Shown here: positions 1-11,004 of the stretch, one piece after another
Layout: each line of letters begins with the position of its first letter
How positions within the stretch are numbered: the stretch's first letter is position 1
NCBI GenBank assembly: GCA_964482035.1
Contig: CAYZVC010000001.1
Span: forward strand, 620,001-684,000
Direction: 5' to 3'
From: JANJWP01 sp964482035
GTDB lineage: Bacteria > Patescibacteriota > Gracilibacteria > BD1-5 > UBA2023
DNA length: 64,000 nt
Translations under genes and position numbers: made by a program
Notes under the pieces: model-generated
Told to the model about the DNA's origin: nothing
Database searches by the model: none
What the model saw: the letters and a program-made list of their open reading frames with translations, nothing else

Positions 1-2
1 CC

Positions 3-320
3 GAACAGGGCGTACTGCTCTTGAACAGCGTGCTCACCGTCCAATCGGGACTCCCCGCTTCGCACCGGAACAAGGGTTGGGAAACTTTCACCGATGCCGC
101 CATTAAGACGCTTTCCGACGGACGGGAACATCTCGTTTTCATCCTTTGGGGAAACTTCGCCATCGGCAAACTTCCGCTCATCGACGCTCGCAAACACGTC
201 GTCATCAAATCCCCCCACCCGAGCCCGTTCTCGGCGCATTCGGGATTCTTCGGATCCAAACCGTTTTCCAAAGCGAACGCGGCGCTCGCGGCTTGGTCCG
301 ATTCGGAAATTCGCTGGTAG
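3..320 (+). CDS. ung: Uracil-DNA glycosylase, C-terminal part (5' truncated by window edge)
   Basis: Family 1 uracil-DNA glycosylase removes uracil from DNA and starts base-excision repair. The visible 105 codons carry the strand G-V-L-L-L-N, the stretch K-G-W-E-T-F-T, and the DNA-intercalation motif H-P-S-P-F-S followed by G-F-F-G and F-S-K-A-N. These match the C-terminal half of Ung. The catalytic N-terminal Asp motif lies upstream of the window. The reading frame is already open at base 3 and ends at a TAG. No UGA codon occurs in the visible part. Confidence 0.9.
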   Translation, partial: EQGVLLLNSVLTVQSGLPASHRNKGWETFTDAAIKTLSDGREHLVFILWGNFAIGKLPLIDARKHVVIKSPHPSPFSAHSGFFGSKPFSKANAALAAWSDSEIRW

Positions 321-357
321 ATTTCGTTGAATGGACGTTGAATCGGAACGAATACGT

Positions 358-391
358 GGTATTTTTAGGGCATACCATTTTTCAAAATACC
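358..391. repeat. Perfect 8-bp inverted repeat just upstream of the pilin start
   Basis: GGTATTTT at 358-365 pairs with AAAATACC at 384-391, with an 18-nt loop, ending 4 nt before the pilin ATG. It could terminate ung transcripts weakly, or fold in the pilin leader and limit ribosome access. No strong T-run follows it. Confidence 0.4.
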
Positions 392-395
392 GAGC

Positions 396-1823
396 ATGTT
401 CCAAAAACGCCTGCGGGCCTTATTGAAAAAGCGGAATCACGGAGCCTTCACCCTCGCCGAACTCGTCGTCGTCATCACGATTTTGGCGATTTTGGCGGTT
501 ATCGGGCTTCTCGCCCTTACCGGATATACGGAAAACGCAGACGACGCAAGAATCGAATCGAACGTGCGTTCGGTTTTTACGGCGATTACGACGGAAAGCG
601 CCGCGACGAATCAATCCCCGCGTTTCTACGTGAAACACGATCCGAACTACGCGCTCTCCGGGGGTATCGTGACATACGACGGCACCCCTACCGCGCTTAC
701 GGGTTGAGAATGGAACGAACCGAATACGAACTATTCGGCCGGAAACCCCGATTACGTAAAGCTCAGACTCAATCCCGCGAAATTCAAAGTCTCCTACGAT
801 CCGGTAAGAACTTTTCTCGCTGCGCTCCCCTCCGTTTCCGCATACGATAACGCGGATCCGAAAGCGTTGCTCGCCTGAGCCGCGGACGTGTTTTCCGCCC
901 TCGGAAAGACTCCGAGAACCCGAAGCGTGCTCCAAGTCGCCGCCATCAAGAGGGGATACGCTACGGTTTCGGGGAATTTTCCCGCGTGAGCTGCCGGATC
1001 AGTCAACTGACTCGTGAAAGACACGAGCGTCTGAGCGAGCTCGACCTGAGCCCTCGTAGACAAATTGCCGATGGGAGCGTTGAACGATTTTTCCATCGCC
1101 ATCGTAGGCAACGATTCCACAGGGCGCAATTGGTCGAACGGCACGTATGCCGCGAATTGCGACGGATACAGGAACCCCATAACCCCGAAGGTATACCAGT
1201 GACAGACGGGAAGCGGAACGTACCTCATCGATCCGGACGGAACTGCCGGCAATCCGGCCTATAAGGCTTATTGCGACATGTCCACGGACGGAGGCGGATG
1301 GACGCTCCTCATGCGTTTCGCGAACGATACGGGTCTCGCCTACGGCTCCGCCAACTGGACAGCCGGAACGACTCTCAATTCCACGTCGTTCGATGCGGTA
1401 AGCAATACGAACGCGGTATTCGATTCGTACGTCAGCATGCCCCTCTCCGCCGTGCGGTGATGCCGGGCTTCCGGATCGGATTGCGTAACCGCACCGCTCC
1501 CTGCGGCAAAAACGGGATTGGCATTGTTTTCCGGAGCGCAAACCTCTCTCGGAAGCATATCGAGAAACCAATGGACGACGTTGTTCCCGCCCGATTACGC
1601 GACCTTCCCCAACTGTAACATGGGGAACGTGAACGTGACGAGCGGACTCAGTTACATGAGAATCCGTTTCGGAATCGCCGGGAACAACGAAGCCGATTGC
1701 GGATCCTCGGATAACGCGTGGGGATTCTGACTCTACAGCGCGTACAATGGCGGTTCGTGCGGTGCCGGCCTCCTTAATTTCCATGCAGGCGCCTGCACCC
1801 AGGCGACCATTTGGGGAAAATAG
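396..1823 (+). CDS. Type IV prepilin-like protein with fibrinogen-like C-terminal domain
   Basis: With UGA=Gly this is one 475-residue protein containing nine UGA codons, ending at TAG. The N-terminus is a class III prepilin leader: a basic stretch, then G-A-F-T-L-A-E-L with the conserved Glu, then a hydrophobic helix (about residues 17-45). A stalk follows that resembles the pilin at 13458. The C-terminal part has Y-C-D-M-S-T-D-G-G-G-W-T, typical of fibrinogen-related domains, plus several Cys. Such domains bind glycans or proteins, so a surface-displayed adhesive pilin is inferred. A factor-independent terminator follows directly. In the standard code it would look like a chain of fragments. 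Confidence 0.8.
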
Positions 1824-1827
1824 CCGA

Positions 1828-1854
1828 AAGCGGTTCCTTGGGGAACCGCTTTTT
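1828..1854 (+). terminator. Rho-independent terminator of the fibrinogen-like pilin gene
   Basis: A perfect 10-bp stem AAGCGGTTCC / GGAACCGCTT with a 4-nt loop is followed by T-rich sequence, 5 nt after the TAG. Confidence 0.85.
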
Positions 1855-1930
1855 CGTGCATTGCCCAACCAAAAGGATACACTGTTCGACAATCCGCCCC
1901 CGGAGAAACCTTATCCGTAACGTACCAGTT

Positions 1931-3016
1931 ATGTTGGACGCGATAAAAAACCTCGGTTGGAAGTGAATCTTCAAGATTTTCGGCGTCGGAATCCTCGGAC
2001 TCGCCTTGCTCGTGATCGCGATCGCAATCCTGTCTACGGCATTTCCAAGACTCGGAAGCAATACCGCCGTTAACGAAGGATATTCGCGGTATTCTTCGAG
2101 CGACTCGGTATCGAATTCCCTCAGAGGATCGAGTTCTTCATTCGGCGGAATGGCGAAAATGTCCGCTCCGCAATCGGAAGAATACGACGCGAGCGAATCC
2201 TCCCCCACCGAACCGGGAGCTTCGCCGGCAATGGAAATCAAGAGCTACGACGCGACCGTCCGAACCTCGGACGCCAAAGTCTCCTGCGACGCGTTCCTTA
2301 CGAAAATCGACCGCAATTGGGCGACGGTTGAAAACATCAATTCCTGAAAATCGTACTGCACGCTCTCGGTACTCGTAAAAAAAGAAAAGGAAGAAGAATT
2401 TCTGGCTTCATTGAAAGAAGCGGGGCTCTACGACCTCCAAACCCGCGTTTCGAACATCCGGAAAAACTACGCCAACGTCACCGACCGCGTAGCGGAACTG
2501 AAGAAACGCCTAGAAGAAACGGACGCCCTCCTCGCTTCGACGAAGACCCAGTACGACCAACTCTGGGAATCGCTCAAGTCCAAGAACGTATCCGCGGAAT
2601 CCATCGACGCGCTGAACCGCATCATCACGAACAAATCCGAACTCATTTCGAAATTCTCGCGGGAGCGGCTTTCGATCATGACGGAAATCGATGCTTACGA
2701 AAAGCAGAAAAAGGATTACGAAGAACGGCTCGCCAACGTGGAATTCTCCGTCCGTTTCGAAAAGCGCGTACTCGTCGACTGGGAACAAGCGGGCGAAGCC
2801 TGGTCTTCCGACCTCCGGGAACTCGCCTCGGTCGCGAACGAGACCGTACGCAACCTTACGGTCAATCTCGGAAGCTTCCTTTTAAAAACGCTCAACGTGG
2901 TCGTCTATCTCGTGCTCGGCGCGTTCGTGACGCTCGCTGGAGGCAAGCTCCTCTACCGCATGGGTCGTCGCATCCTGTTCGGGAAGGAAGACAAGAAAGA
3001 GAAAGCTTCGAAATAA
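1931..3016 (+). CDS. Membrane-anchored coiled-coil protein, DUF4349-like
   Basis: 361 residues with two UGA codons. An N-terminal transmembrane helix (about residues 15-35) precedes a Ser-rich linker. The outer domain then reads S-Y-D-A-T-V-R-T with A-S-L-K-E-A-G-L-Y further on, and a long heptad-like coiled coil (about 165-275) follows. A second hydrophobic helix sits near the C-terminus, before a Lys-rich tail. This order matches DUF4349 proteins, which are exported and of unknown function. The start is the first ATG before the TM helix. It ends at TAA immediately before a strong terminator. Confidence 0.65.
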
Positions 3017-3020
3017 AGAA

Positions 3021-3049
3021 AACCCCCCGGATCGCTCCGGGGGGTTTTT
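3021..3049. terminator. Bidirectional terminator between convergent genes
   Basis: AACCCCCCGG / CCGGGGGGTT stem (10 bp) with T-run on the plus side and A-run on the other. It serves both the DUF4349-like gene and rplA, which ends at 3061. Confidence 0.9.
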
Positions 3050-3060
3050 ATGAGTTTCGA

Positions 3061-3744
3061 TTAGACTCCGACGCGGATACCAGGACCCATTGCGTTGCAG
3101 ACGAATACGGTGTTGACGTAGGTACCGCCCTTTACGCCGGTCGGCTTTACGTCCTTGATGGTCTTGATGAAGAACTCGAGGTTTTCCTTGAGCTTCGCCG
3201 GACCGAACGAGAGCTTTCCGATAACGGAGTGGACGTTGCCCTGCTTGTCGTTCTTGAATTCGAACTTACCTGCCATGAGTTCCTTGACGATAGCCTGGAG
3301 GTCTTCTCCTACGGTACCTGCCTTCGGATTCGGCATGAGACCCTTCGGTCCGAGAACCTTAGCGGCCTTACCCATCTTCTTCATCATGCCCGGGGTTGCC
3401 ACGGCAACGGTGAATTCGATCTTGCCCTGGAGAACCTGGTCGAGGAGGTCGTCTCCGCCGGCTACGTTAGCGCCGAGAGCGAGGAGTTCCTTTTCGTTGC
3501 CGAGGTCGGTGAAGGCGCCGATCTTCGGAGCCTTACCGGTTCCGTTCGGAAGGGTAACGGTGGAGCGGACCATCTGGTCTGCGTACTTCGGGTCGATCGC
3601 GAGGTTGAAGTGAACTTCGACGGTCGGGTCGAACTTGACGGTATTGGTGCGTTCGAGGAGTTCGACCGCTTCGTCAACGGAGTAGATGCGGCCAGCTTCG
3701 ATGAGAGCTGCGGCCTGCTTGTGCTTCTTGCCGTATTTTTTCAT
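3061..3744 (-). CDS. rplA: 50S ribosomal protein L1
   Basis: 227 residues. L1 binds 23S rRNA at the L1 stalk and its own mRNA. Recognisable are A-A-A-L-I-E-A-G-R near the N-terminus, V-L-G-P-K-G-L-M-P-N-P-K-A-G-T-V, and the C-terminal G-T-Y-V-N-T-V. Length is that expected for bacterial L1. No UGA codon is used, as in the other highly expressed genes here. The gene stands alone, without rplK on its 5' side. Confidence 0.97.
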   Translation of the reverse strand: MKKYGKKHKQAAALIEAGRIYSVDEAVELLERTNTVKFDPTVEVHFNLAIDPKYADQMVRSTVTLPNGTGKAPKIGAFTDLGNEKELLALGANVAGGDDLLDQVLQGKIEFTVAVATPGMMKKMGKAAKVLGPKGLMPNPKAGTVGEDLQAIVKELMAGKFEFKNDKQGNVHSVIGKLSFGPAKLKENLEFFIKTIKDVKPTGVKGGTYVNTVFVCNAMGPGIRVGV

Positions 3745-3855
3745 GGAAATGAAAAGTAACGTGGTAATAGCGCCCTATTTCAAGGGCTCCCATGTTTGGG
3801 TGCGCGAAGTATATGGGAAAAGGCTTCCCGTGCAAATCGGAATTGCCTGGAAAGC

Positions 3856-4770
3856 CTATTTCAGCCTCGATTTGAGATCGGTAAGCTTCGAGTGCGATTC
3901 TTCGGTGACGAGACCGAAATCGCGGGCGCGCTTTTTCAAAAGTTCCAAGGACTCGAGAGCGGCCTTATGGGTGGCCGCATCGATGACGCCCTCCTGCCTG
4001 AGCGCCGCCACCTCGTTCGCTCCGATGCCGTGCCACCCCGGCCGTATTTCCGCAACGCCTCAAGAAGAGGTGCGGAAATCGACGGTCGCGGCGAAGCGGA
4101 CGTCGAGAAGTTGGGACGGAAGCTGTTTGGAAATTTCCACCCTATGTTCGGAATACGTCTTTTCGTCGACGAGTCAGAGTTTTTTCATTTTCGAAAATTC
4201 CGATGCCGTCACCGATGCGGACTTAACGAGTTCCCGAATATCCTGGGAGGAATACGGTTCCACGGTCGCAGAAGGATTTTCGGTTTTCGTCCGGACACGA
4301 CGGAAGACGTCTATGCGGTCCTGCTGGAACGATACGTTCTTGATGCGGACGAAGGCCTCGCGTCCGAAAGGATCGATCTCTTCCCTTCCCGAATTCTTTC
4401 CGTCCGGATCATGTGCCGCCGAAAGGTCGCGGTACCACGTCCGCTTCCCTTCTTTGGTTTTCGATTCGGAAAAACCCGCGAGCCGGTAGGCGTCGCGTGC
4501 CGCCGGACTCTTGTCCGGCCCTCATTCGAACGAAAGCACTCCGTTCACGGAAAAAAGGAAATTCCCCTGTGCGTCGAAATAGGCGTCGGGCACGTTTTTT
4601 CGAACCGTTATGGCGTACGCTTCGAGCTTTCCGGAATCTCCGGAAACGACTCGGATTTCGGGTTTGCCGATCTTCAGGTACTCGGCGTTCGGGCGCACGA
4701 AGTCGGCGATCCGGTTCCGTACGGAATCCGGAATCCCCCTGTTCGATCATTCGAATATTTCAGCTGGCAT
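3856..4770 (-). CDS. Hypothetical protein, third gene of the WG-repeat operon
   Basis: 304 residues with four UGA-Gly codons. The ATG (M-P-A-E-I-F-E-G) lies 11 nt after the stop of the WG-repeat gene, so the two are probably co-transcribed. The sequence is charged and soluble, with no signal peptide or membrane helix. I recognise no domain. Its C-terminal half is Leu/Lys/Glu-rich and probably helical. The product may act together with the large protein upstream, but nothing in the sequence states a function. Confidence 0.65.
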
Positions 4771-4781
4771 TCGTCGTACGG

Positions 4782-7700
4782 TTAAGCGGCGCTGAGTGCG
4801 GTCCTGTCGAAGAGGCTCGGGCGCTTGTTAGCGGGATTCTTCGTATCGAGATACACCCTGAGCGCGTCGGCAAGAACGCCCTCCCCTTCGTTCCTTCCGG
4901 CCAAAGCGAGCATGAACTGACCTTCGAGCGCGGACCTCATGTCGGTTTGGAATTTCTGACGGACCCTCATGAAGTCGAGGCGTCCGAGAATGCGGTGTTC
5001 GGTTTCAGCGAAATTCCGGACGAAATCATTCGCGCGCTCTTTGGCGAACTGTTCGAAGATCTCGAACATCCGAGCCTTCGACATGGCCTTGCCCGTGGAA
5101 TGGATGGTGAGGTACGACGAAAAGGAAAGTTTTCCTTTTCAGAAAAGCTCCTCCGACGATCAGAAGAATTTCCCCACGGTAACGGAATCGAGCGTCCTAC
5201 GGAACGGGTCGATGACTTTGTCGACGCCGTGCGCCTTCGTGCGGACGTCATTCGCGGCGAGGGAATGGTTAACGATCACGGACAACGGGTCGGCTTTGGC
5301 GATTTTCGCTCAGGATCCGATTCCGTCCGCGGCGGAAGCGTTCGCGACGTCGAAATAGGAAGATTGCGCGATTGCCTTCGAATAGTCCCCTTCGGCATGG
5401 GAAATGCCACGGTAAAGACCTTCGCGGGGGTTTTCGATATACGTGTATTTCGGTTCTATCAGCACCTTGCCGGTAGGGCCGACGAGCCCAACCCTTCTCG
5501 CCGTACCGATGGAAGCGTCCGCATTGCCGACGAGATGGTCGACTTCGACTTCGAAAAGCCCCATGCGTTCATTGCTGACCTGTATGGTCGCGTAATCGAA
5601 TTTCTTAGGATCGATGCGGAATTCTCCGGTTTGTACGTCGATAACCCCCCATTTTCCATCCTGCTTGACGCGGATGAACCCGTCCTTCGCGTCGTTGAAG
5701 AACGCGTCTTGAAACTTCGGCTCGATGAACACGTCGTGCTTCATGTTCACGTATCCCTTGAGAAGACCGTTCGGCCCTTCCGTCTGAATGCGGTACACGC
5801 CGTCGACGTTGGTTTCGATGATGTTGACCGACTTTTCGGCGAGCTGCGGATATTTTTTGAGAATCTGCCCCCTCGCCCGCGCCATCTTTTCGAAATCGTT
5901 CGTAAAATTGAGCTCGGCCTTCCATTCGCGATACCGGTTGAGCGCTTCCGCCGGATTGTCCGCTTCGATGACGGATTTCGCCTTCCCTTCGACGTCCTGG
6001 ATGCCGATATGGCGGCCATCCTTTCCGAGGATTTCCCACTGCACCTTGCCCGATGGCGAACGTTCGCGGAGTCGGGCGGCGGCGATTCCGTCCTCAGCGA
6101 AATCGTCCACGAGTTCGTACGGGGTTCCGGTGGTTTTCGAAATGAGTTCCTTAGTACGGCTTCCCTTGCGGTCCTGGATAAGTTCGCGGATTTCGCTGCC
6201 GTCGGCAGCCTTGCGCACGCCGATGGCGCGCCCCTGATGGGGCTCGGTAATGAAATCGTACGTGAGCTTCTCCGCGAAGACTCCGCTCTTGTCCTTGCCG
6301 ATCATGTGGTACTTCCCATTGAGCGAAACGATTTTGCGTTCGTCGGAGAGGTCGCGGATCATGTCGTATTTCGGCTCGATGAGAAACTTTCCGTCACGGC
6401 CGATCATTCCGAATTTCCCTTCTTCATTCGCGACCACCGCGCCGTATTTCGAAAATTGCGACGCGTGCCGGAATTCCATGGCTTTCCCCTTCGCATCAGT
6501 AAGGAAGGTGCCGTCCGGACGGACGAAAGCGGTTTTTCCCGGCGACGATTCGTAGATGGCGAATCCTCGTTCGAACGAGAGTCCGTTGCGCACGCGTTTC
6601 GGCAAACGCCCCCTGAGGTTCGCGATCGCTCCTTCGACGGTGCGCACCGCTTCCTTTCCCGATTCCACTACCGAAGAACCCGCTTCCAAGACGGCGGACG
6701 CCCGGGCGGAAGTGACGGCAACGACCTCTTTGACCCCGTTTTTCGCGAGTTCGGCACCGCTGGATACGGCGTCGACCGTCCGTTGCAGAGCCGGCATCTT
6801 CTCAGCGAAGGCGGCAATCGCGGCGGAAAGCCCCGCATCCTTGGATCCGGAGGCCGCGAAAGCGGAAGTCAGCTTCGCGAAAGAAACCTTTACGTCCGAA
6901 AACCACGCGGAGGCGTTCTCGACGGTCGCGAGACTCCGGTAATCGGAGAGTTTCGAACGGAGGTTCGTAACCTTGTCGTCCACGACGTCGTGCACTTTAC
7001 GGAGCGTACCGAATTCTTTTCCCGCTTCCGTAATTTCCCGAGAGAACGTCTGGGGGAAAAGCTTGTGCAATACTTCGCCGGTCTTCCGGTACGCGGCTTT
7101 TCCGCCATCGACCGCCTTGTCCGCCCAGTTGGAACCGATGGCCTTCATGGCTTTTTCGTCCAAATATCCGCCGTTCTTGATGAGGGCTTGGGCAGTTTCC
7201 CGGAAACCGCCGGCCTTCGGGAGCATTTTGACGTCGTAGGCGGGATCGCCCATGCGGATCTTCTGGATGACGTTTCGGATTTCGTCGCCCCCGAGGTCCT
7301 TTCTGCCGCGGACTTTTTGAACGGTGCTCGCGAAATCTTCGAGGTCGTCCCAAGTTTGGACCTTCCCGATGCTGACCACTTTTTTCAATCCCTCGAGCTT
7401 CTTGACCGCTTCGAGATTGGATTTGATACGGAGCGCGCTCGATTTGAGAAAGTCCTTGGCAAGCTTCGGCCCAGCGAGCATGAGCAGGACGTTACCGGTA
7501 ATTTCCCCTATACGGAAAGCCTGTTCCTCGGGAGGAAGTTCCTGTATCGCGGCCATTTCCTTTTTCAACGCTTCCGCGAAGAGGTTGAAAAAATCCCCGA
7601 ACATCTGACGCGAATCCTTTCCTTGGGAATATTTGGCTATGGCTTCCCCCGCCGCGCTTACGGCCTCATTGACCTCTTTTCTGAATCCACCGTCGACCGC

Positions 7701-8633
7701 GTATCCGCCCAAGAATTTCGGAACGTCCCAAAAGACGAACTTCGCGCTTTCGAACACGGCCTTTCCTGCGCCCCAAACGACTCATCCCGCCATGATGAGG
7801 AGGTTCTTCGCGGAATCCGCCTTCTTTTCGGTAAGAATGAATTTCGTGAGTTCCACGGTCATCCACGGAGGAGACGAGAGCTTCGCACCGGAAAGCGCTT
7901 CGAAGCGGACTTTCTGCGATTCGAGAACCGCGATTTCTTCCTGCTCTTCCTTCGTGATCTGTTTGGATTTGATCCGGTCGGGACCGATGGCCTGTAGGCG
8001 TTCCGCGTAGTACTTTTCAAACAGCTTCGCCATCGGACGGGCTTTTTCTTTCACGCCGTCGATCTGCCTTTCATAGGATTTGTCCCCTCCTTCCCATCCT
8101 TTGAAACCGAACATTCTCGCCGCGGAACCGGCCATGTTCGCTCAAGCGTCCATGACGCGGAAGGCGTCATTGGTATTTTCCTGGTACGAAGAAGAAATGT
8201 CCTTCATCTCCTTGTCGTATCCGGCGAGCGCCGTGGAAAACGGATCGGCGAGCAGCTTGTCGATTTTCGCGAACGCTTCGCAAATCGCGTCGCGGCTACT
8301 GATTTCCTTCCCTTCCGCAACGGTATTGGCGACGAGCACCACTTCTTTTCCGTTGGTAACGAAATACGCTTTCGACTCGGCCCCTCAGTTCGCTCCTCCG
8401 ATACCGTTTGCTTTCAGCATCTTATTGAGCTTTTCAACCGTTTTTGCCGGGTTTTCCGCCTCTTTGGAATGGTTGATGGAACGGAGTTTTTGATTGAGAC
8501 GGTAAAATCTTCCGAGATCGGAACGCAAATCCCTCAGCTGTTCCCCGTTGGAAACCTCTTTTTTTCCGATCTTCTCAGTCTTGATCTCCTCTTCGAAAAC
8601 GTAGGAGGAATCTGGGGCGTTTCTCTGTTGCAT
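4782..8633 (-). CDS. Giant WG-repeat protein (1283 aa)
   Basis: A single frame of 1283 codons once six UGA codons are read as Gly. The middle (about residues 700-1100) has WG-type beta repeats such as G-M-I-G-R-D-G-K-F-L-I-E-P-K-Y-D, G-V-I-D-V-Q-T-G-E-F and G-L-V-G-P-T-G-K-V-L-I-E-P-K-Y. The N-terminal ~500 residues are helical and charged, with Ala-rich segments. WG repeats occur in large envelope-associated or effector-like bacterial proteins of mostly unknown role. The start is ATG 3 nt after the TAG of the 88-aa gene upstream. No catalytic motif was seen. Confidence 0.7.
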
Positions 8634-8636
8634 GGA

Positions 8637-8903
8637 CTAGATGAGTACGTGGATTTCTTCCATTTCCCGCACCGATTCGAGCGCTTCGATTTCACGGGCG
8701 ACGGAGAGGGATTCTTTCGAGAGCGATTTGGACAATCCAGCCGCAGCGGCGTCCTCGGCCTCGAAAACGTCGCGGAGACTTTCCGCGACGATGTCGGCGA
8801 ATTCCGGACAAACGCACAAAAACATCAAGCTTTCGCGCTCTTCGCGAGTGAAGAGAAAGCTCGATTCTATCCGCGATTGTACGTTATCGGTGCGTTCGTG
8901 CAT
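8637..8903 (-). CDS. Small hypothetical protein (88 aa), first gene of the WG operon
   Basis: 88 residues, acidic and Ser/Glu-rich, predicted all-helical (E-A-L-E-S-V-R-E-M near the C-terminus). It ends at TAG 3 nt before the start of the giant WG-repeat gene, which argues for translational coupling and a related function. There is no UGA codon, signal peptide or recognisable domain. It could be a small partner or chaperone of the WG protein; that is inference from position only. Confidence 0.5.
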   Translation of the reverse strand: MHERTDNVQSRIESSFLFTREERESLMFLCVCPEFADIVAESLRDVFEAEDAAAAGLSKSLSKESLSVAREIEALESVREMEEIHVLI

Positions 8904-8954
8904 TGGATCGGTTCGGGTTCACCCAACAGCGTAGCACAGATACGGAAAAGTGGC

Positions 8955-8983
8955 AAAAAAACCGACCGTTTTTTGACGGTCGG
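8955..8983 (-). terminator. Terminator of the DMT transporter gene
   Basis: On the minus strand CCGACCGT and ACGGTCGG form an 8-bp stem with a 6-nt loop, followed by seven T (plus-strand A-run 8955-8961). It lies between the transporter stop (9037) and the 88-aa gene start. Confidence 0.85.
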
Positions 8984-9036
8984 AATTTACGCACGAATCA
9001 TAAGGAATGTCAAGCGTTTGGAAACCTTGGCCAGGT

Positions 9037-9885
9037 CTAAGCGATGCGGAAATACGCACCGATAGCGACCAACGCGGAAACCACTATGGCGAGAACCACG
9101 TTTTTCTTTTCCGGACGGTCTCCGAGGTAAAAATATCCGAAACAGAGGGTCGAAGCCATCGAAAGGAAGCCGAGAAGGGTCGTCGTTACGAGACCCAACT
9201 TAGAAATGAGCGTGAACGCGATGAGGGCGGAAACCGCTCAAAGGAACGAAGCGGCCATGCGCGGAGCCATGTACTCCTTCTTGGAAGTCTTCATGGCCGC
9301 CCACTGGTGCGTCATGAGGATGGGGACCATGATGATCGCGGCGTTCAACAGGTTTCGAACCGAATAGAACGTCGGGCTCGCCATATGCGCGAGGGCGTAT
9401 CCCATGGCGAGCGAACGGCAGGCGCCAATGGAATTGGAAAGCGCGATGAGCTTGATGTTTTTGGGGAATTCGTGTTTCTTGAAATCGAACGACGCGAAAA
9501 AAATGACGCCCATGGTCACTATCGCGACTGCCAAGGTGGCTACCGGCGTATTTCCCAAAAGGAAGAACGCCGCCACGATCGTAAGGATCGAAGAAAGGTT
9601 TTCGTACGGGAGAAGCGCGGATATTTTCTCTTCTTTGTATATTCGCTGCGAAAGCAATCCCGCGTACCCGACGACGACGGCGTCGACGGCCGGAAACGCG
9701 AAAAGCCACCACATCGAGGGCGCGACGGCCATGCCGGCGATGACGAGACCGACGGAAAGGATGACGCTCCCGAGAGCTCAAAGAGCGTAAAAGAGCCGTT
9801 CCGGTATATCGGAAAGGCCCAAAGATTTTTTCCAGAAGATATTGGCAACGCTTCAAAGGAAAGCGTTGAGCACTCCCCAAAACAT
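9037..9885 (-). CDS. EamA/DMT-family membrane transporter
   Basis: 282 residues with three UGA-Gly codons and about ten hydrophobic helices, ending at TAG. The N-terminus M-F-W-G-V-L-N-A-F-L-G-S-V-A and the two-fold repeated 5-TM layout fit the drug/metabolite transporter (EamA) superfamily. These export or import small metabolites across the cytoplasmic membrane; the substrate cannot be read from the sequence. The C-terminal helix contains Y-F-Y-L-G-D-R-P, typical of the second EamA repeat. It is located downstream of pheS on the same strand (39 nt). Confidence 0.75.
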
Positions 9886-9924
9886 GCGGTGCGGAATAAG
9901 GAACGGCGTCCGGAAGCGGACGGA

Positions 9925-10947
9925 CTAGAACTGCGAAAGGAAACGGACGTCGGCGTTTTGGAAGTGGCGCATGTCGGTGATGCCGTATTTGATCATGACC
10001 AAGCGGTTGAGTCCGAAACCGAACGCGAAACCGGAATAGACCTCCGGATCGAGACCGCCTTCGCGCAGGACGTTCGGGTGGATGAGGCCGGCGCCCATGA
10101 ATTCGATCCAACCGGACTTCTTACAAATCTTACAGCCTTCGCCGGAGCAGAACGGGCACGAGAAGTCGACTTCGACGCCCGGTTCCACGAACGGGAAATA
10201 CCCCGGACGCAGACGGATGGAAACCTCGCGGCCGAAGAGATCGGAGAGCATGGTGCGGATGGCGTATTTGAGGTTGGCCATCGAAACGCCCTTGTCGACG
10301 ACGATTCCTTCTACCTGGTAGAAGGTGTTCTCATGGGTGGCGTCGATGTCCTCGTTACGGAAAACGCGGCCCGGAATGATGACGCGGATCGGCGGATTTT
10401 GGGACTTGAGGATGACGTTCTGCATCGAGGAAGTCTGCGTCGCAAGGACGTTCCCCTTCCCTTCGAGCCAGAACGTATCCTGCATATCGCGGGCCGGATG
10501 GCTCGCGGGAACGTTGACGGCGTCGAAGTTGAGGTATTCGGTGGTGACCTCCTTGGATTCGAGGACTTCGAAGCCCATGCGCTTGAACGCGTCTTCCACT
10601 TCGAGAAGCGCGCGGGTAATCGGGTGGAGGTGTCCGGAATCCTTTTCGGGAAGAGGAACGGTGACGTCTTCGAATTCGTTCTTGAGACGTTCCTCGACGC
10701 GCTCTTCGGCGATGCCGGCGAGGCGCGCTTCGAAAGCCGCGGTCAGACGGTCGCGGAGTTCGTTGGAAACCTTGCCCACCGTCTGTTTGTCTTCTACGGA
10801 CAAATCCTTGATCCCCTTAAGTACGCCCGTAAGGGAGCCGTTCTTCCCGAGGACGGAATTGCGGAAATCGTAGACCTCCTGTTCGGATTTGAGACCGGGA
10901 ATCTGGGCGAGGGCTTCGGCCTCGAGGGATTTGAGCGTGTCGAGCAT
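9925..10947 (-). CDS. pheS: Phenylalanyl-tRNA synthetase alpha subunit
   Basis: 340 residues. PheS pairs with PheT to charge tRNA-Phe. It has the N-terminal coiled coil, the class II motif 2 region G-R-V-F-R-N-E-D-I-D-A-T-H, F-Y-Q-V-E-G, and a C-terminal motif 3 G-F-G-L-N-R-L-V-M-I-K-Y-G-I. A Cys quartet (C-P-F-C..C-K-I-C) sits before the final motif. No UGA codon is used. pheT is not adjacent. Confidence 0.97.
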   Translation of the reverse strand: MLDTLKSLEAEALAQIPGLKSEQEVYDFRNSVLGKNGSLTGVLKGIKDLSVEDKQTVGKVSNELRDRLTAAFEARLAGIAEERVEERLKNEFEDVTVPLPEKDSGHLHPITRALLEVEDAFKRMGFEVLESKEVTTEYLNFDAVNVPASHPARDMQDTFWLEGKGNVLATQTSSMQNVILKSQNPPIRVIIPGRVFRNEDIDATHENTFYQVEGIVVDKGVSMANLKYAIRTMLSDLFGREVSIRLRPGYFPFVEPGVEVDFSCPFCSGEGCKICKKSGWIEFMGAGLIHPNVLREGGLDPEVYSGFAFGFGLNRLVMIKYGITDMRHFQNADVRFLSQF

Positions 10948-10952
10948 GGGAG

Positions 10953-10984
10953 AAAAAACTGACGGCCCGCGGTTCGCGCGGGCC
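10953..10984 (-). terminator. Terminator between dnaN and pheS
   Basis: GGCCCGCG / CGCGGGCC stem (8 bp, 5-nt loop). In the minus direction it is followed by a run of six T (plus 10953-10958). Confidence 0.8.
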
Positions 10985-11004
10985 TCTGGTACGGTTTGGA
11001 AAAC

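Noticed and set aside
4413..7997. A very long open frame on the plus strand opposite the WG-repeat gene
   Set aside because: It is an antisense shadow of GC-rich coding sequence: Arg/Phe/Glu-rich with no domain. The minus frame has WG repeats and operon spacing.
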